Under the pieces are notes generated by a model. The model saw only the letters and a program-made list of their open reading frames with translations. It searched no databases and had not been told where the DNA came from. Below are positions 12,210-24,277 of a stretch of DNA of 64,000 nt, piece by piece. Each line of letters begins with the position of its first letter. Within the stretch, counting starts at the first letter, position 1. The DNA is from Hypholoma sublateritium FD-334 SS-4. Taxonomy: Eukaryota; Basidiomycota; Agaricomycetes; Agaricales; Strophariaceae. The position numbers and the translations under genes were made by a program. The stretch spans positions 1 through 64,000 of the forward strand of contig KN817550.1 of NCBI GenBank assembly GCA_000827495.1, read 5' to 3'.

Positions 12210-13278
12210 CTAAATCCAGTCCCACAATGGCCTCATATCTCTGCGTAGGTCACCTTCCGACTGCCTATTTACTCCTCTCCCTTCAAGTTCAGCTATAACC
12301 GTCTCGGCAAACACCTGACAATCCATCACAACTTGTTTCATCGGCAGGTCATCCAAAGTCGGAGGAATCCTTGGTTCGATGTCAACATACAAAATTGTTC
12401 CTCCCTTGCGGATTACTTCGCCACCAAGAACTTTGATCATTTGAATAACTCCTGGAATCGTAAGCGATGTACCAGCTATGAGCAAGACCGTCTTCTTAGC
12501 GCATTTCCGGATATCAGAGTTAACTGCAGCTGTTATATACTCCTCGTCTTTGACAGGTTCGTCGTACAGAACAATATCAGGGTATAATGTACCACAAGGT
12601 CGCGTGCGCTCTCGAAGAGTTGGTAGAGTTCGCTGAGTATTGCAGCAAATCGGAAGGACTCCAATCTTGAGCAGGTGGAACAATCCTTCGAGAGATGAAG
12701 GCTCTGAGCAGCTGTCGCATCGTAAATCCAGTAGCGATCCGTGGAGTGCAATACATCTAGCTTTGCCTGAGTGGTCCAAAAGGTCAAAACCAACTTTGCT
12801 TTCGAGACTATCAATGTTTTGGGTGTATAGTCTGGCGAGCAACCTTGCATTGTCCAGAGCCCTCAGCATGAAATGAAACGGGGTTGGCTTTGCTGCGGCC
12901 GTCTTGCTGGCTAAAGTCGTGACGACTTTACAGTATTCTGTTCGAAGATTTTCGTCCTGTGAAATGAGGTGAATGGAAAGCCAATGGAATTATTTCAATA
13001 CAAAATTACCCGTTTAATGCGCACGCTCATGACTTCCCTTAGAGAACTACTTGTTAGATTTGAAATGCAACCAGCCCCTCTAAAAGTAGGAATCCCCGCC
13101 GCGATGGACACTCCCGCTCCTGTAATGAATTTAACCCAGAGGGCCTAGGGAATATAAATGGGGACTTCGAACCAATTATAACAAGGAGGCCTTTCGCCTG
13201 CAGTAAGATTTTTACCTCTTCCATTTGTTTTTCTGACTGCGGCGAGCTGGAGGGCTCCATGGTGGGAAAGATTAACAA
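12210..13278 (-). CDS. Sirtuin (Sir2-type NAD-dependent deacylase)
   Basis: Sirtuins remove acetyl or acyl groups from lysines using NAD. Splicing out 13120-13172 (53 nt) creates the NAD-binding signature 'VIIGAGVSIAAGIPTFRG'; a second intron lies at about 12961-13009. Further on are 'AKPTPFHFMLRAL', 'RLYTQNIDSLESKVGF' (the TQNID motif), 'CIALHGSLLDLRCDSC' with the catalytic His, 'GTLYPDIVLYDE' and 'LLIAGTSLTIPG'. The first zinc-binding pair is Cys-x2-Cys. The second appears only as 'PICCNT', so the zinc ribbon is degenerate or reshaped. The protein has about 315 residues, enough for a complete catalytic core with short tails. Start 13278 is the longest option; an in-frame Met at 13260 is equally plausible. 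It is divergent from the long JmjC-like gene. Confidence 0.93.
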
Positions 13279-13626
13279 CGGCCGACCGTATTTGGTCCTG
13301 TCCGGCCGTCCCGTCCGGCCCCAGTCCGGCCATATCGGCGTTGGTTACAAAAACTTTGTAATGACATCATCCGCGCGACTTGTCACATAGTCACACATCA
13401 CACTTCGCGTCTTGACTTCTGACTTTCCGTTAGTGGCTCCGGCAAAGCTCCTGCTGGCGCGTAGACAATGACAGAAATGTTTTTATTCCGTAAGACATTC
13501 CGAGCATGATGTGAACGCCCATGCACACTAACCTGAGGAGCAAGCGGGGAACTCCCAGATTGCGCCATCGTACTATGGTCCCCAAAGTCCTCAGCGCTTG
13601 ATGCTGCCGCTGTTCGTCAGTTACAA
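13279..13626. promoter_or_regulatory. Bidirectional promoter with three GTCCGGCC boxes
   Basis: The sirtuin (-) and the long JmjC-like gene (+) start away from each other across about 350 bp. Three exact copies of GTCCGGCC lie at 13301-13308, 13314-13321 and 13325-13332, just upstream of the sirtuin start and in otherwise moderate-GC DNA. Clustered identical boxes in a shared promoter suggest a regulator-binding site; the factor is unknown. Confidence 0.45.
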
Positions 13627-16600
13627 ATGGAACCATCCCACTCTAGCGAATTCTTCTATACTCCCTGGAACACCCAGGGATCCAGTCGAGGTATGTTCCT
13701 ATATTTTTTAGATCTTACCCATTACACATATGATCGTCTCAGTGTCTGCTTTCACGCATGGACGCTTCGAATGCCGGGGACGAAACTTTGCTTTTCCAGC
13801 AAACGTTAGGCCTGAGTCGTATAAACGTCGAAGCCGGCCCACGTAATGTTGAAAAGGCGGTGTCTCGCGCATGCAGCTTCCTGACTGGGTATAGAATTGT
13901 TGACATTATGTTCAGCATGCAGCACCCGTCCAAGGACCGAAGTTCAGCATCGGACAAACTCGTACGGCATTCTCCCACTATGCGTCTACCCCCTCCGGTA
14001 ATTAATACACACCTTCGTAATAAGATTTTATCTCATATTTTGACATAGCCTGCGCTCGCCAAACTTGCAAATCTGAAACTCGTGTTGGAGAATTTCCAGG
14101 ACGCGATGTCCCCCAAACGAAAGAACAAGTTCAATGCTACCGAAATAACAGATAACCTCCTACAATATGTTGTAAACATTGAGAGGAAGGGCGGTTATCT
14201 GGCTATCTGCTCGAATTTTACTCGTGCCGCTGTCCACCTCCGTGCTATTCTCCTCGAAGGGAGCAAGAACAGCGCAGATATGCCGGACCTTCCGGATGAC
14301 AAAAACTCTCTGAACGATCTCCTGACAAAGATGTACGGCAAAAATGCCGCCTCCGAATTTCGCCAAACTTCTCAGCAACTTAGGACGCCCCTACTTTCGG
14401 CCGCGTTACTTACTCCCATTTCCCTGTTGTTGACTTCGAAGCTGGACAGCGGAACTATAAAGAGAACGTGGATCCTTCATGTGAGTCGTCTCCCGCAGGC
14501 TGGGTGAAGATACTGAAAGTCTGCCAGCACTTCGTCGGTTTAATAGACCGCAAGCCCGATGTGATCAGAAAATTAGAAGACGCTATCTGGAAAGCCTTAT
14601 TTGCTGTGGCGAGGGACGCGTCATCGACGTCTCAAGCAGTCGAGAGTTCTCTGCGGGAGATCCTGTCGAGCGACGAATTCCGCGAAATACAGGACTCGGA
14701 TGATGCACTGACGACATTTTGGGCTCTAGGAGGTATGGATGCGGACGAAAGCGAGGAGATGCATCACAGAGCATGCGTACAGGGTGTAAACTGGGCAAGC
14801 TCACAGTCACTTGGCGACAGCGCTCGTTTGATGATCGGAGCCTCTGTGACCTTCGTGGAGAATGAACCCAGACTACAAGGTAATCTTTATTGCTCTGCCC
14901 GTACTATAGGTTTCTGATTCACTATAGCTTATGCATCTATTCCTTCGCCAGATCCTATGCAGGATGTATCTTGGGATGAGATGGTTAACGGAGGTGCTAG
15001 TTGTGATCATAACGATGAAGGTCGTGGCTAACTACTAATTGCAGAACAACGTTATACCGAAGAACCGACTCATACGGCGTTCAACATGGGACAAGATGAT
15101 CTCGGTAGAGTTACGTCGCAGGACATAACTGGACGGACGGCATCCCCTGGTTCCGAGGCTTTTCGTGAATTGGACACTCCCGGCAACAGCACATCAGGCG
15201 CTTCTCGGGACGCGGGAAGCACACCCGCAGATGCATCCCCCATAGTAGAAATGGTCGCCACCACACCGGAACCCCCATCATCCAGCGATTCCGGCGATGG
15301 TAGCCCGCCAACGCCACATGGGCCCACGACTTCTGACACTGACGTGAGTATGCAAGACCCCCATGTTGAAACGAATGGCTCTTCCCCGACAATCCTTGAT
15401 GAAATCTATCCGACATCCGAAAGCACACCAGGCGCTTCTCGGGACGCGGGAAGCTCACCCGCAGATGCATCCNNNNNNNNNNNNNNNNNNNNNNNNNNNN
15501 NNNNNNNNNNNNNNNNNNNNNNNNNNNNNNNNNNNNNNNNNNNNNNNNNNNNNNNNNNNNNNNNNNNNNNNNNNNNNNNNNNNNNNNNNNNNNNNNNNNN
15601 NNNNNNNNNNNNNNNNNNNNNNNNNNNNNNNNNNNNNNNNNNNNNNNNNNNNNNNNNNNNNNNNNNNNNNNNNNNNNNNNNNNNNNNNNNNNNNNNNNNN
15701 NNNNNNNNNNNNNNNNNNNNNNNNNNNNNNNNNNNNNNNNNNNNNNNNNNNNNNNNNNNNNNNNNNNNNNNNNNNNNNNNNNNNNNNNNNNNNNNNNNNN
15801 NNNNNNNNNNNNNNNNNNNNNNNNNNNNNNNNNNNNNNNNNNNNNNNNNNNNNNNNNNNNNNNNNNNNNNNNNNNNNNNNNNNNNNNNNNNNNNNNNNNN
15901 NNNNNNNNNNNNNNNNNNNNNNNNNNNNNNNNNNNNNNNNNNNTCCAGCGATTCCGGCGATGGTAGCTCGCCAACGCCACATGGGCCCACGACTTCTGGC
16001 ACTGACGTGAGTATGCAAGACGCCCAAGTTGAAACGAACGGTTCTGCCCCGACAATCCTCAAACCGGCAGCTCTCGCTACCCACACCGAGGTTCCAGTTG
16101 CAGGTGCTGACGACGGTACTAGCCTAGCGAGAGTCGGATCGGAAAATTCTTCCGACGACATTATCATGGAAGAAGGTAACGCTGCAGCCGATGGCGCGGC
16201 TGAAAATCTTTCAGGAGGTCCTCAGGCGATGCCAAACTTGCCCGCAACTGGACACAAGAAAGCTAACCCCCAATTGTCGAAAGCAAACGAGACACAGTCA
16301 TTCAAAAAAGCGGACCCCGAGAAGCGGCCTGCTCGTCCAATTCGAGAAAAAGCGAACCCCAAGAAGCAACCTACTCATCCAAACCAAGAAAAGGTGTCCG
16401 ACGGTCGCACTGACAAACCCAAAAAAGCGCCCTCCAGAAACCGGCCCCCACGCAGAAGTGTTTCAAAGAAGCGATCGGATGGCAATTCAACATCCGCCCC
16501 ACAAAAGTCCAACGCAGTGCCTCGCGGGAGGGACTCCTCAACCAAGAAGGGAGATGCCTTTACAGAATCCCTCGCTGCTGCAATCACGGAAGCGGCGCAT

Positions 16601-18960
16601 GAAGAGCCTTCAGAGGAGGACGAAGAGGAGAGCGAAGAGGAGAGCGAAGAGGAGAGCGAAGAGGAGAGCGACAGCTCCTACAAGGATGACTACCCCAAGG
16701 ACAACACCTCGTCCAAGGATGACAGGAACAAGAATCCGTCGCATAAAGTATCGCCCGAGACGCCAATTCCGATGGTTCCCAACGCAGCCCGTACCAGACC
16801 TACGAACAGGGGTGCAGCCGCAGTGTCAACCGCAACCAGCACTACGATCTCCAACATGCCATTAAACGGAACATCGATGGAGATGATTGAGGAAGATGGA
16901 CACTATTACGAAGTCCTCGGTGACGGCATATGGGTTGAAATTAAAAGATGCACGCTAGACGCGAAAGAGCGACCGAAGCTCGAGAGTGAGATCGAAATCA
17001 AAGGATACGGGGCAACGATTGACCAAACTTATGACTTCAAGGTGTCGGTCCATGTAGGCACTCTATAACGGAATTACACGTTATGAATNCTAATTTTCTT
17101 GTATCATTTAGAGCAAGAAAAACCTGGATGCTATGGATTCGATTGCCTCGGCAGTTTTCAGCAATTACGCCGATGGGATACCGCTGCATTGTCACCCGAC
17201 AAAAAGCGATCAGTCCATCTTTGAGATAATCANCAAAAGCAGTTACGACAAAATGACCGATCGCGAGGTCCAAGCGGCCCTGCGGAACAAGCACCTCGTT
17301 ATTCATGGTGTTCCTCATCGCAANATGAACTTCAGGCAGGCCTTGCAGACGTTGGGCGGTGGTGATGAGCGACCGGTTGAACTCCAAGGTCCGTAATTAN
17401 CTTTCAGGTGTCATTCTTACAAATTGACGGACTGTAGATCAATCGATATCCTTCTCCATGAGCGGCAATGACATCGTTCGTGTGGGTACTCTAGGCAACC
17501 TCGCTGACCATGCGGAATCCCCTACAGGAAACTCNTTAAATGCACTGNATTTCCCGATGCCCCAGGCATCCATGAATCCAACTCCCTATGCATCAGACAC
17601 CCATGCTATGCTGCGCATGTCCGCTCAACGTGCGCTCAAAACAAATTCGACCGAGGTCNCAACAGGCGACTTCCGATGGGGGCTGGCCGCCACCACCGGC
17701 GCATACCATACCCTACACATCGACGCCAATGGTCTTGCCACCTTTATTAGTCCTCAGACCGGGAGGAAGTGGTGGATTGTCGCACGCCCCATCGACAACT
17801 TCAACTTCGACGCCTTTGAAGACATCGAATTGTTAGTCGATCCACCTTTTGATGTCAACAGGCCTTCCCCCAAGAAGTTTGTACTAGAAGCGATACTTCT
17901 GGAACCGGGAATGACGCTGTGGGTGTTGAAGATGGTCTATCAACGATTATATTGATAACGATACCGGTTTCACAGGATTATGCGTCCCAATACCATTCAC
18001 GCCGTCTACACGCCGACAAGCTGCGTCACTCACGGCGGACATTTCTATTCTACGTCAACCATGAGAGATACATTGGCTGGGATGTACCACACGGCTGTAC
18101 TCCACCAACTTATTACCAATACAGACCACCCGCCTGCGTACGCTGCCATTCGTAGGCTAGTCGATCTATTCCACTGCGGCCTGGTTGAAGGGCGCATATC
18201 CAACGATGGTAAGTTCTGCTTGCATCACAATATTTGGGCATTATCTCACCGACCAACGCTTTCATCTTTAGACCAGGCACGGTCACATATTCCCGACGTA
18301 GGTACTGTGGAAGGTCTTGTGGACCTTCTTTCCACGTGCACGATCACTATGTTATTAGGAGTTCTGGACTTCCGTGTCTACGGTACGGAGAAGATGCCGC
18401 CGCATGCTAATAGGATGTGGGAGCTACATGATGACACCCCACTTCCACTGAACGAACGCCTAGAGAATCAGTATTCGAGGGGGCAGTGCACCGAGATACT
18501 CGACTGGGCAAACAATCATTTTCAGCTCACAATATCTTCTCCCAACGGAACGACGGCCGACCTCTCCATCAAAGAAGTTCAGGCCACCCTGTTCAACCGG
18601 CACCTTCATTTACTTGAGAAATACAAACAGAAGGCCGACGCTGCCCAGTTCCTTCAAACTGGTAATTTTACCGCAGCAAGAATCAAGACGCAGCTTGATG
18701 CCATCCGTATGAAGTATTCGCAACCATCCGCTCACTGTCTTGCCTTTGGTGGACCTACCAAGTTATTTGATCTTATCGGGATTGCGGCTGTGAAAATCAA
18801 GACGACTCCGATATACTCCTTTCCACCGCGTCGCGTCCAAAATACAACGCATCTACTTCATCTGGGGGAAACCGAACGCGACGTCTTGAACAAGAATTTC
18901 AGACGGGCCATCAAGACAGAGAATGACGACAGTGCGCATTCATTCAATTCGCATTATTGA
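13627..18960 (+). CDS. Long JmjC-like protein with repeat-rich middle
   Basis: This multi-exon gene has three parts. The N-terminal part (13627-14930) is helical, without a known domain. The middle (15086-17068) is a disordered Ser/Thr/Pro, then Lys- and Glu-rich tract with tandem repeats of 78 residues (period 234 bp, for example 15197 and 15431), four 'EESEE'-type acidic repeats near 16625-16670, and a 471-nt N tract. The C-terminal part (17133-18960) is JmjC-like: 'FRWGLAATTGAYHTLHIDA' holds an HxD pair, 'GRKWWIVARP' follows, and 'MRPNTIHAVYTP' supplies the second His, so the iron triad is present. Then comes 'THGGHFYSTSTM', typical of this expanded agaricomycete family. Several exons can be joined, with introns at about 17940-17978 and 18215-18270. 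The start could be 13627 or 13758. The substrate is unknown. Single n bases in 17.0-17.7 kb leave codons unresolved. Confidence 0.85.
15086..16050 (+). repeat. Tandem 234-bp coding repeat, partly masked by Ns
   Basis: Two starts of the same unit ('GASRDAGSxPADAS') lie exactly 234 bp apart at 15197 and 15431. The downstream part of the unit ('SSDSGDGSxPTPHGPTTS', then 'DVSMQD' and 'VETNGS') is seen at 15283 and again at 15944 after the N tract. The N tract at 15473-15943 therefore covers roughly two more units. The period is a multiple of three, so copy-number change keeps the frame. Confidence 0.9.
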
Positions 18961-19180
18961 CACCGGCTTAACCATACTTCTAGACCATCCTAATAAAAAG
19001 CGAAAGCTATGATTTCCAGCTCCGACCACTGGTCGTTGTTCTTCGCAATATTTTTGGTCGTAAATATGTATATCCCTCTGCTGCATCAATTATTTCTTCG
19101 TTTGCTTTTGTGGTTGAATCTTTCCTTGCTTTTCCTATATTTCGGGTAAGAATTTTGACCGTGCCTTTAGCCGCGTCAGA

Positions 19181-22100
19181 TTAGGTGCTTGGAAACAAAG
19201 AAAAGGCTGCACACCCGCTTTCAAGGGCTTTAAGAAGGGCACTATTGTTCAACTTCGCCCGGTGGACCTTTTTCTTAGAAGGAAGTGGTGTCCTACTGAA
19301 TGTCACAGAATGACATTTAAAATAAATGGGATTTGCCACAAACTCCACCTTTCCGCCGAAGAGTTTCCATATGTCATATTTGGTTTTTGACTTACTTCGG
19401 CTTGCTTGTGAGGCTGGAAGGAGGGGTAATATTCTGAATATTGAGTCTAAATCATCTTCGAGGTCTTGTACCCCGGCAGGGTCCCCGTTCCTATGAAATG
19501 AGTGATAGAGAGACAAGTAGTCGCCAGGGTTTGTCGCAAATACACGGCACTGGGATTGTGACACTTCGTCTTCGCTGGGAAAGAACATCATCTTCCTGTT
19601 TGAAAATATTTGCTTTGCCCGTAGCACCTTTGATGGGGGTATTGATGATCTATCAAAGGTTGGATAGATATGTATTGCTTTCTTGCATATGTTGTGCTTT
19701 ATATTGTGGAGTGTCCATTGTGATATTGCTTCCGGGAGTGTGGACTGCATTTTCGGCCTTTGAATCACATCCTCTGAGAGCATTAACCATATTTGCGCTG
19801 AAAAGGTTATAAATATTCGTGCCGACAAAGGATGCTTCATAGGTGGAACTTCAGTGTCAGTATCAAATTTCCTAAAAAAGCTTTCAGGGCCGTTGAGCAG
19901 CGTCTTTATGGTGGATTCGTTCAACTCCTTTCCCCAGGGATAACGTCCGGCTTCTATTGAAGGTAAAAGATCCATTGCATTCGCTTTATGGGGTTTCCTT
20001 TCGGCGAAAGGGCTTTTGAATGTGTTTACAAGCTCAGCGGAATCGAATTGAACCAGCCCCGATATCCTCATAGATTTGGAATGAAGGCCATGTATAAAGA
20101 ACATTCCACACATCGACACAACTTCGTTGAAACGCAAATGTTCCAGTGCTCTTTTGAGGTCGACATATTTAGGCCTCGGCATGACCATGGTATGGCGAAG
20201 GAGATATGCGATTAGAACACTCATAAGTCGATAGTTTGGAAGGCGAAGGTCAAAGCATTTTACGTGAACGTTGAGTAGCTCCCTAAATCTCCGGCAGGAA
20301 ATTCCTAGATACGTCGCTGAGGGGACCCATAGAATAGGGTCCGCCAGTAAAAGGACCTTTGCCTGCGTACAGGGTCAACATTAGACGACAGAGAATAACC
20401 CATAATTTCATGCTAACCTGGTCTATTGCTCCATTCAGGAGCCTCAGCACGGAACCTGCCAATCCCCTAACTTCAAAGCGCACACCCCAAGATCTGCCCG
20501 ACGCACTTGTCAGTAAAGCCAGCCATTTGTGGCATCCATCATGAAAACGATCGGATCTCGCAATCACGTCAATGTCACTGCAGATGTAATTTGTGGTGCC
20601 AGGATTTCTGACCACTTCAAAAACCAAGCAGTAATACATCGCGGTGATCTTATGGGTAGAAGCTTTAGTCTTTTTGGTCATTTCCGCAGACATTCCGCCG
20701 TGAAATCTTTGTGTGCCAAAGTTAAAAGGTATGGGCGCCTTGGATCCTATTTGTTGAAATAAATCGGATAGAATAGGCAGCCTCCAGAATCCCACGAGCG
20801 GTACAGGATGTTGCGGATGGTAACTTGTTCCTAGGTCCAAGTAGAGCTCTCCTTTTTCGACAGCGAGCATTTGATCCCAATCAAGATCAGGAAATTGGGC
20901 CTTAATCAAGTCGAAAGATGGAGCTGATCCCGCCGGAGAAATACATTGCTTGGTCGTGAATTTCATTCCCCGTCCGTCAGCAACAATGAATGGAGACCCA
21001 AAGCAAGAAAGGTAATCTTCAGCTCCCACTCTTCGAAGAATTTCGGCCATGAGCATGCTCTGCTGCATTCCAATTACATTGATTTCCTTGCGTTTTGCTT
21101 TGCCTGTTCGATCCCATATCTCCTGTAGAGTGTGAGGTTGATATTCAGAGTAACCGGGTTTCGTAGAATATACGGCATGGCATGACGGCAAGATGACCCT
21201 TTCATGCCAAAGTTCGGCTAGCGGACCAGGAATACTAGTCAAATATCTTCCCTTCGAACCTTTGAAGATCATGCGCGGGAAGAAAAAGAAGAAATTGACT
21301 CTCCGGGATCCTTGACCACAGTATCCGAATTCAAGGTGTGGTATGCGACTTAATGGCATTTCTACGCGTTTGCGAAGACTTGGGTCATGAAGCTCTGTTC
21401 GGGTTGTTGGTGGAGAGAGAAGATTGACATATACAGAGTTGCTTTTGTTGATCCCCACCATTCCCGGTCGAGGATTCGGCATTAGAAAAAGTTGAAATGA
21501 CTTTACGGAAAACTGGGAAGCTGATACGACCCATATGAGGCTATCCACGTCAACCGAGATATTCACAGATTCTGTATCAATTTCTACTCGATCCCTCTCA
21601 AGATCAAGAGCTAGGAACTGGGATTTGGAGGAATGGTTGACAGCCTTGGGTCCCTTTCCCCGTATGAATATTCGATGGCTTGCATCCGATCCGGGTGTCT
21701 TTCCGGCCTGAACTAACATCTCCGCGGCTGAGATAGGAAGCAAACCCTCTTTAAGGTGTGGGATACATAGATCTGAGGCAGAACGGGAGATACTGGGGGG
21801 ATTTACGGGGTGATCTTGTTCATCTGGAAGCCGTGTTTTCACCGTCCGAAAGAAATACTTGCTGATCCGGAACCCGCGGTCTGTCCAATTAGAAATATCA
21901 CTTGGAAGAAGTAGTTTTCCGGTTTCCCCCCCAAATGTCCAGAGGCGATCAGGAATGATGTTCGTTTTTTTCAGCTCCATTGGAGCAGTAAAATAATCGT
22001 CGTCCTCATAGTTGAATGGCTGCACGTTATTTGTAGGCTTGACGGGGTCGTCTTTGGGTACAGAGGGATACCCCTCCGTATCGGAGAGGGAAATGCTGAG

Positions 22101-24129
22101 CTGGTCTGACCCACTTGTGCTCTCTCCCAGCAGCTCGGAACGGGGTGAATTTTCAATGTCTGGAGAGGTGGTCGGAAACGTATCGGGGTGCTCCAGGGGA
22201 TGACCAGCGCATGTTTTACAAGCTTGAATATTTCTGCAGAGGACCATTGCGGATAAGGTGACCCATTTGAATTTTAGCAGTCCAATAAGGACATCTTCCA
22301 AGGAGCTCATTGTCGGTTCGTCCCAAAAGCCAAGCTGCTCCGTATGAAGCGTTTTCCAGTGCTGTGTGTAAAGAACGCAATGATTCAGAGTATTGATGAA
22401 AATTCGCTGCAGCATAAGCCTCTCGCATTGGAATTCAGGGATTTCTGGGCCTCCATATATGTCCTTGGTCCAACTCCACCGTCCACTTACTGCAGACTCA
22501 AATAAGGAGGTGACACGAGGTCCAAAGTTTAGATAATCCTATAATTTAAATGGTAAATTTGTAGCCGTACATTCATACAATTGTGTACAAATTTACTCAC
22601 ATCAGCCCATGTTCGAAAGAAAATCCTTGTAATGTCTAGCGGGTCGGAACACCACCGAAAACATGTTTTAATCGCAGTCCAAACGTCTTGAAACCATAGT
22701 GGACGTTCGATAGGTTTTCCCAGTATAATTACGCCACCCGCTAAAAAGTCAAAAATGGCAAGTTGTCCTCCAGAGTCGTCCTTCTTTGGGACAAAGAAAA
22801 ACACCGGGTGCATTGGCACGGCGCGCTCTCAGCTAAGAAATAGACGTTGAAGTGGGTCAAGCTCTCCCGACACGTAGTCACCTATTCTTTGCATTAATTT
22901 GCAATCTAGATAATAAGCCGAGGGAACTTCGGCATTTCCAAGAGTTTGTTTGGTATCAAGCCAAAATGCCATAAAATAATAATCTAAAATGCACTGTTCG
23001 ACAGGGCTTGACGGGTTTAGCGTCTTCAGTGAGTTCCAAGAATTTGACCAAAACCAGGGATCCGCAAGAACCTGAGCTGGTTATGTATATGTTGTCAGGA
23101 TGGACAGCGTAAAGTTTACAATTTCACATACCAACGGAGTAGTTGGTTGGTGCCGAAGCTGATCCTTCACCCAAATTGGATTGGTAGAAGGTTTGCTCTT
23201 CCCCAGACGTTTCTGACGAGTGGATATATGACGCATCATCCAAAAGGTCACTACTACCGGGAGGGTCAGATTCCAGCAATGTTTCATTGAGCGCCTGCCA
23301 TTGAGGGAGCTCATAATTTCAATTTCTGATGATCAACTGTGTAATTGGATGGCGTACCCTATAATTCGATTTTTTCCATGACCCTAGGCTGGCCGCGCTC
23401 TGGATCCTGGAATCCAAGCTTTCCAGTTCATCATAGTGTCTAGGATAAGGTATTTCACTTTCCATCAGAGAAGGAAGACTTTCCATATCATCGGATCTTT
23501 GCCTTATTTTTCCGCGTAAATTACGCTTAGAAAATGTAGCCCAAGACACAAGACTCTCCAGCTCTGCAGAAGTCGGGGAATTGTCGTTTTGGAATCGGGA
23601 AGGAAGGCTTTCTAGATCGGAATTGCCTAAAAGATAGCAATGTTCACTTGTAATTGGAGAAAATAGACTTTCCACGTCGTCATTCGCGATAGGAGTGGGT
23701 GATTTAGGAAGAGTTGACCGGTCAATTTCGGCTTGGATATTCTCCCCCTGAAAATGAACAAACAAAAGAATTGGGTACAAAGAAAAGTTAGGTCATTCCA
23801 AGAAGAAAGACTACACATACTTTTGAATTCATGATAGGTGTGGGCTTGTTTGAGGAAGTTTAATGCAGCTTTTACAGAAAAAGGAGCATCACCTACTATG
23901 GACAGTTTATCCAAGTCGTGTCGTGTAGAAGCACCTGACGCTGCCTAAAACAATTTGTGAGATGAGGAGAACGGCGCATCCGAACTTAAAGAATACGGAC
24001 CTCGTGTGGTTTTGACGGTGTTTTCCTCGCCCATTCAGCTATGGCGTCCGCCAGCATTGTGTTTTCCTTGTGGACGCGTTGTAGCCTAAAGCGGGGGATT
24101 TCTTCTTCAAGTAGTGTTAAACATAGCAT
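19181..24129 (-). CDS. Very large lineage-specific protein of unknown function
   Basis: I do not recognise a domain. Minus-strand exons join over almost 5 kb and predict roughly 1,400 residues. The start is placed at the ATG at 24129 ('MLCLTLLEEEIPRFRLQRVH'). Next come 'APFSVKAALNFLKQAHTYHE', five copies of a '[DE]xESLxS' motif (about 23370-23680), an acidic Ser-rich stretch, 'PVEQCILDYYFMAFWLDTK', and a long exon (22415-20330) with 'LEFGYCGQGSRR', 'FFFFFPRM' and 'GELYLDLGTSYHP'. A 44-nt intron at about 20325-20368 links it to a final exon (to 19181). The 'W/YxDLG ... LVGFWR' tract recalls large hypothetical proteins I know from Agaricales, but I cannot name a function. The gene shares a 149-bp promoter with the BAH/PHD gene. 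The long open exon argues that it is functional. Confidence 0.75.
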
Positions 24130-24277
24130 CGCCCAAGGGGCAGATAAGTATTCGCCTTGAATGTGTCACGTTACTTGTCCCACCTGCGGCTTCCCCCCTT
24201 AACAGTAACTCAACGTTCAAACTTCCAACCAACTTCCAACCGCTTTCCCGCTGGCGAATTAAAAAGAAACAGCACTA
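24130..24277. promoter_or_regulatory. Compact bidirectional promoter
   Basis: Only 148 bp separate the predicted starts of the large unknown protein (-) and the BAH/PHD-like protein (+). Both transcripts must initiate here or inside the 5' ends of the genes, so co-regulation is likely. A short repeated word, CAACTTCCAACC / ACTTCCAACCAACTTCC, lies at about 24217-24242. Confidence 0.4.

Noticed and set aside
15111..16167. Minus-strand open frames of 209-314 codons antisense to the JmjC-like gene
   Set aside because: They are shadows carried by the coding repeat and the N tract on the opposite strand.
13627..18960. Mating-type (homeodomain) locus
   Set aside because: Considered because of divergent gene pairs and rapidly evolving proteins, but no homeodomain WFxxxR motif or pheromone receptor was found in the window.
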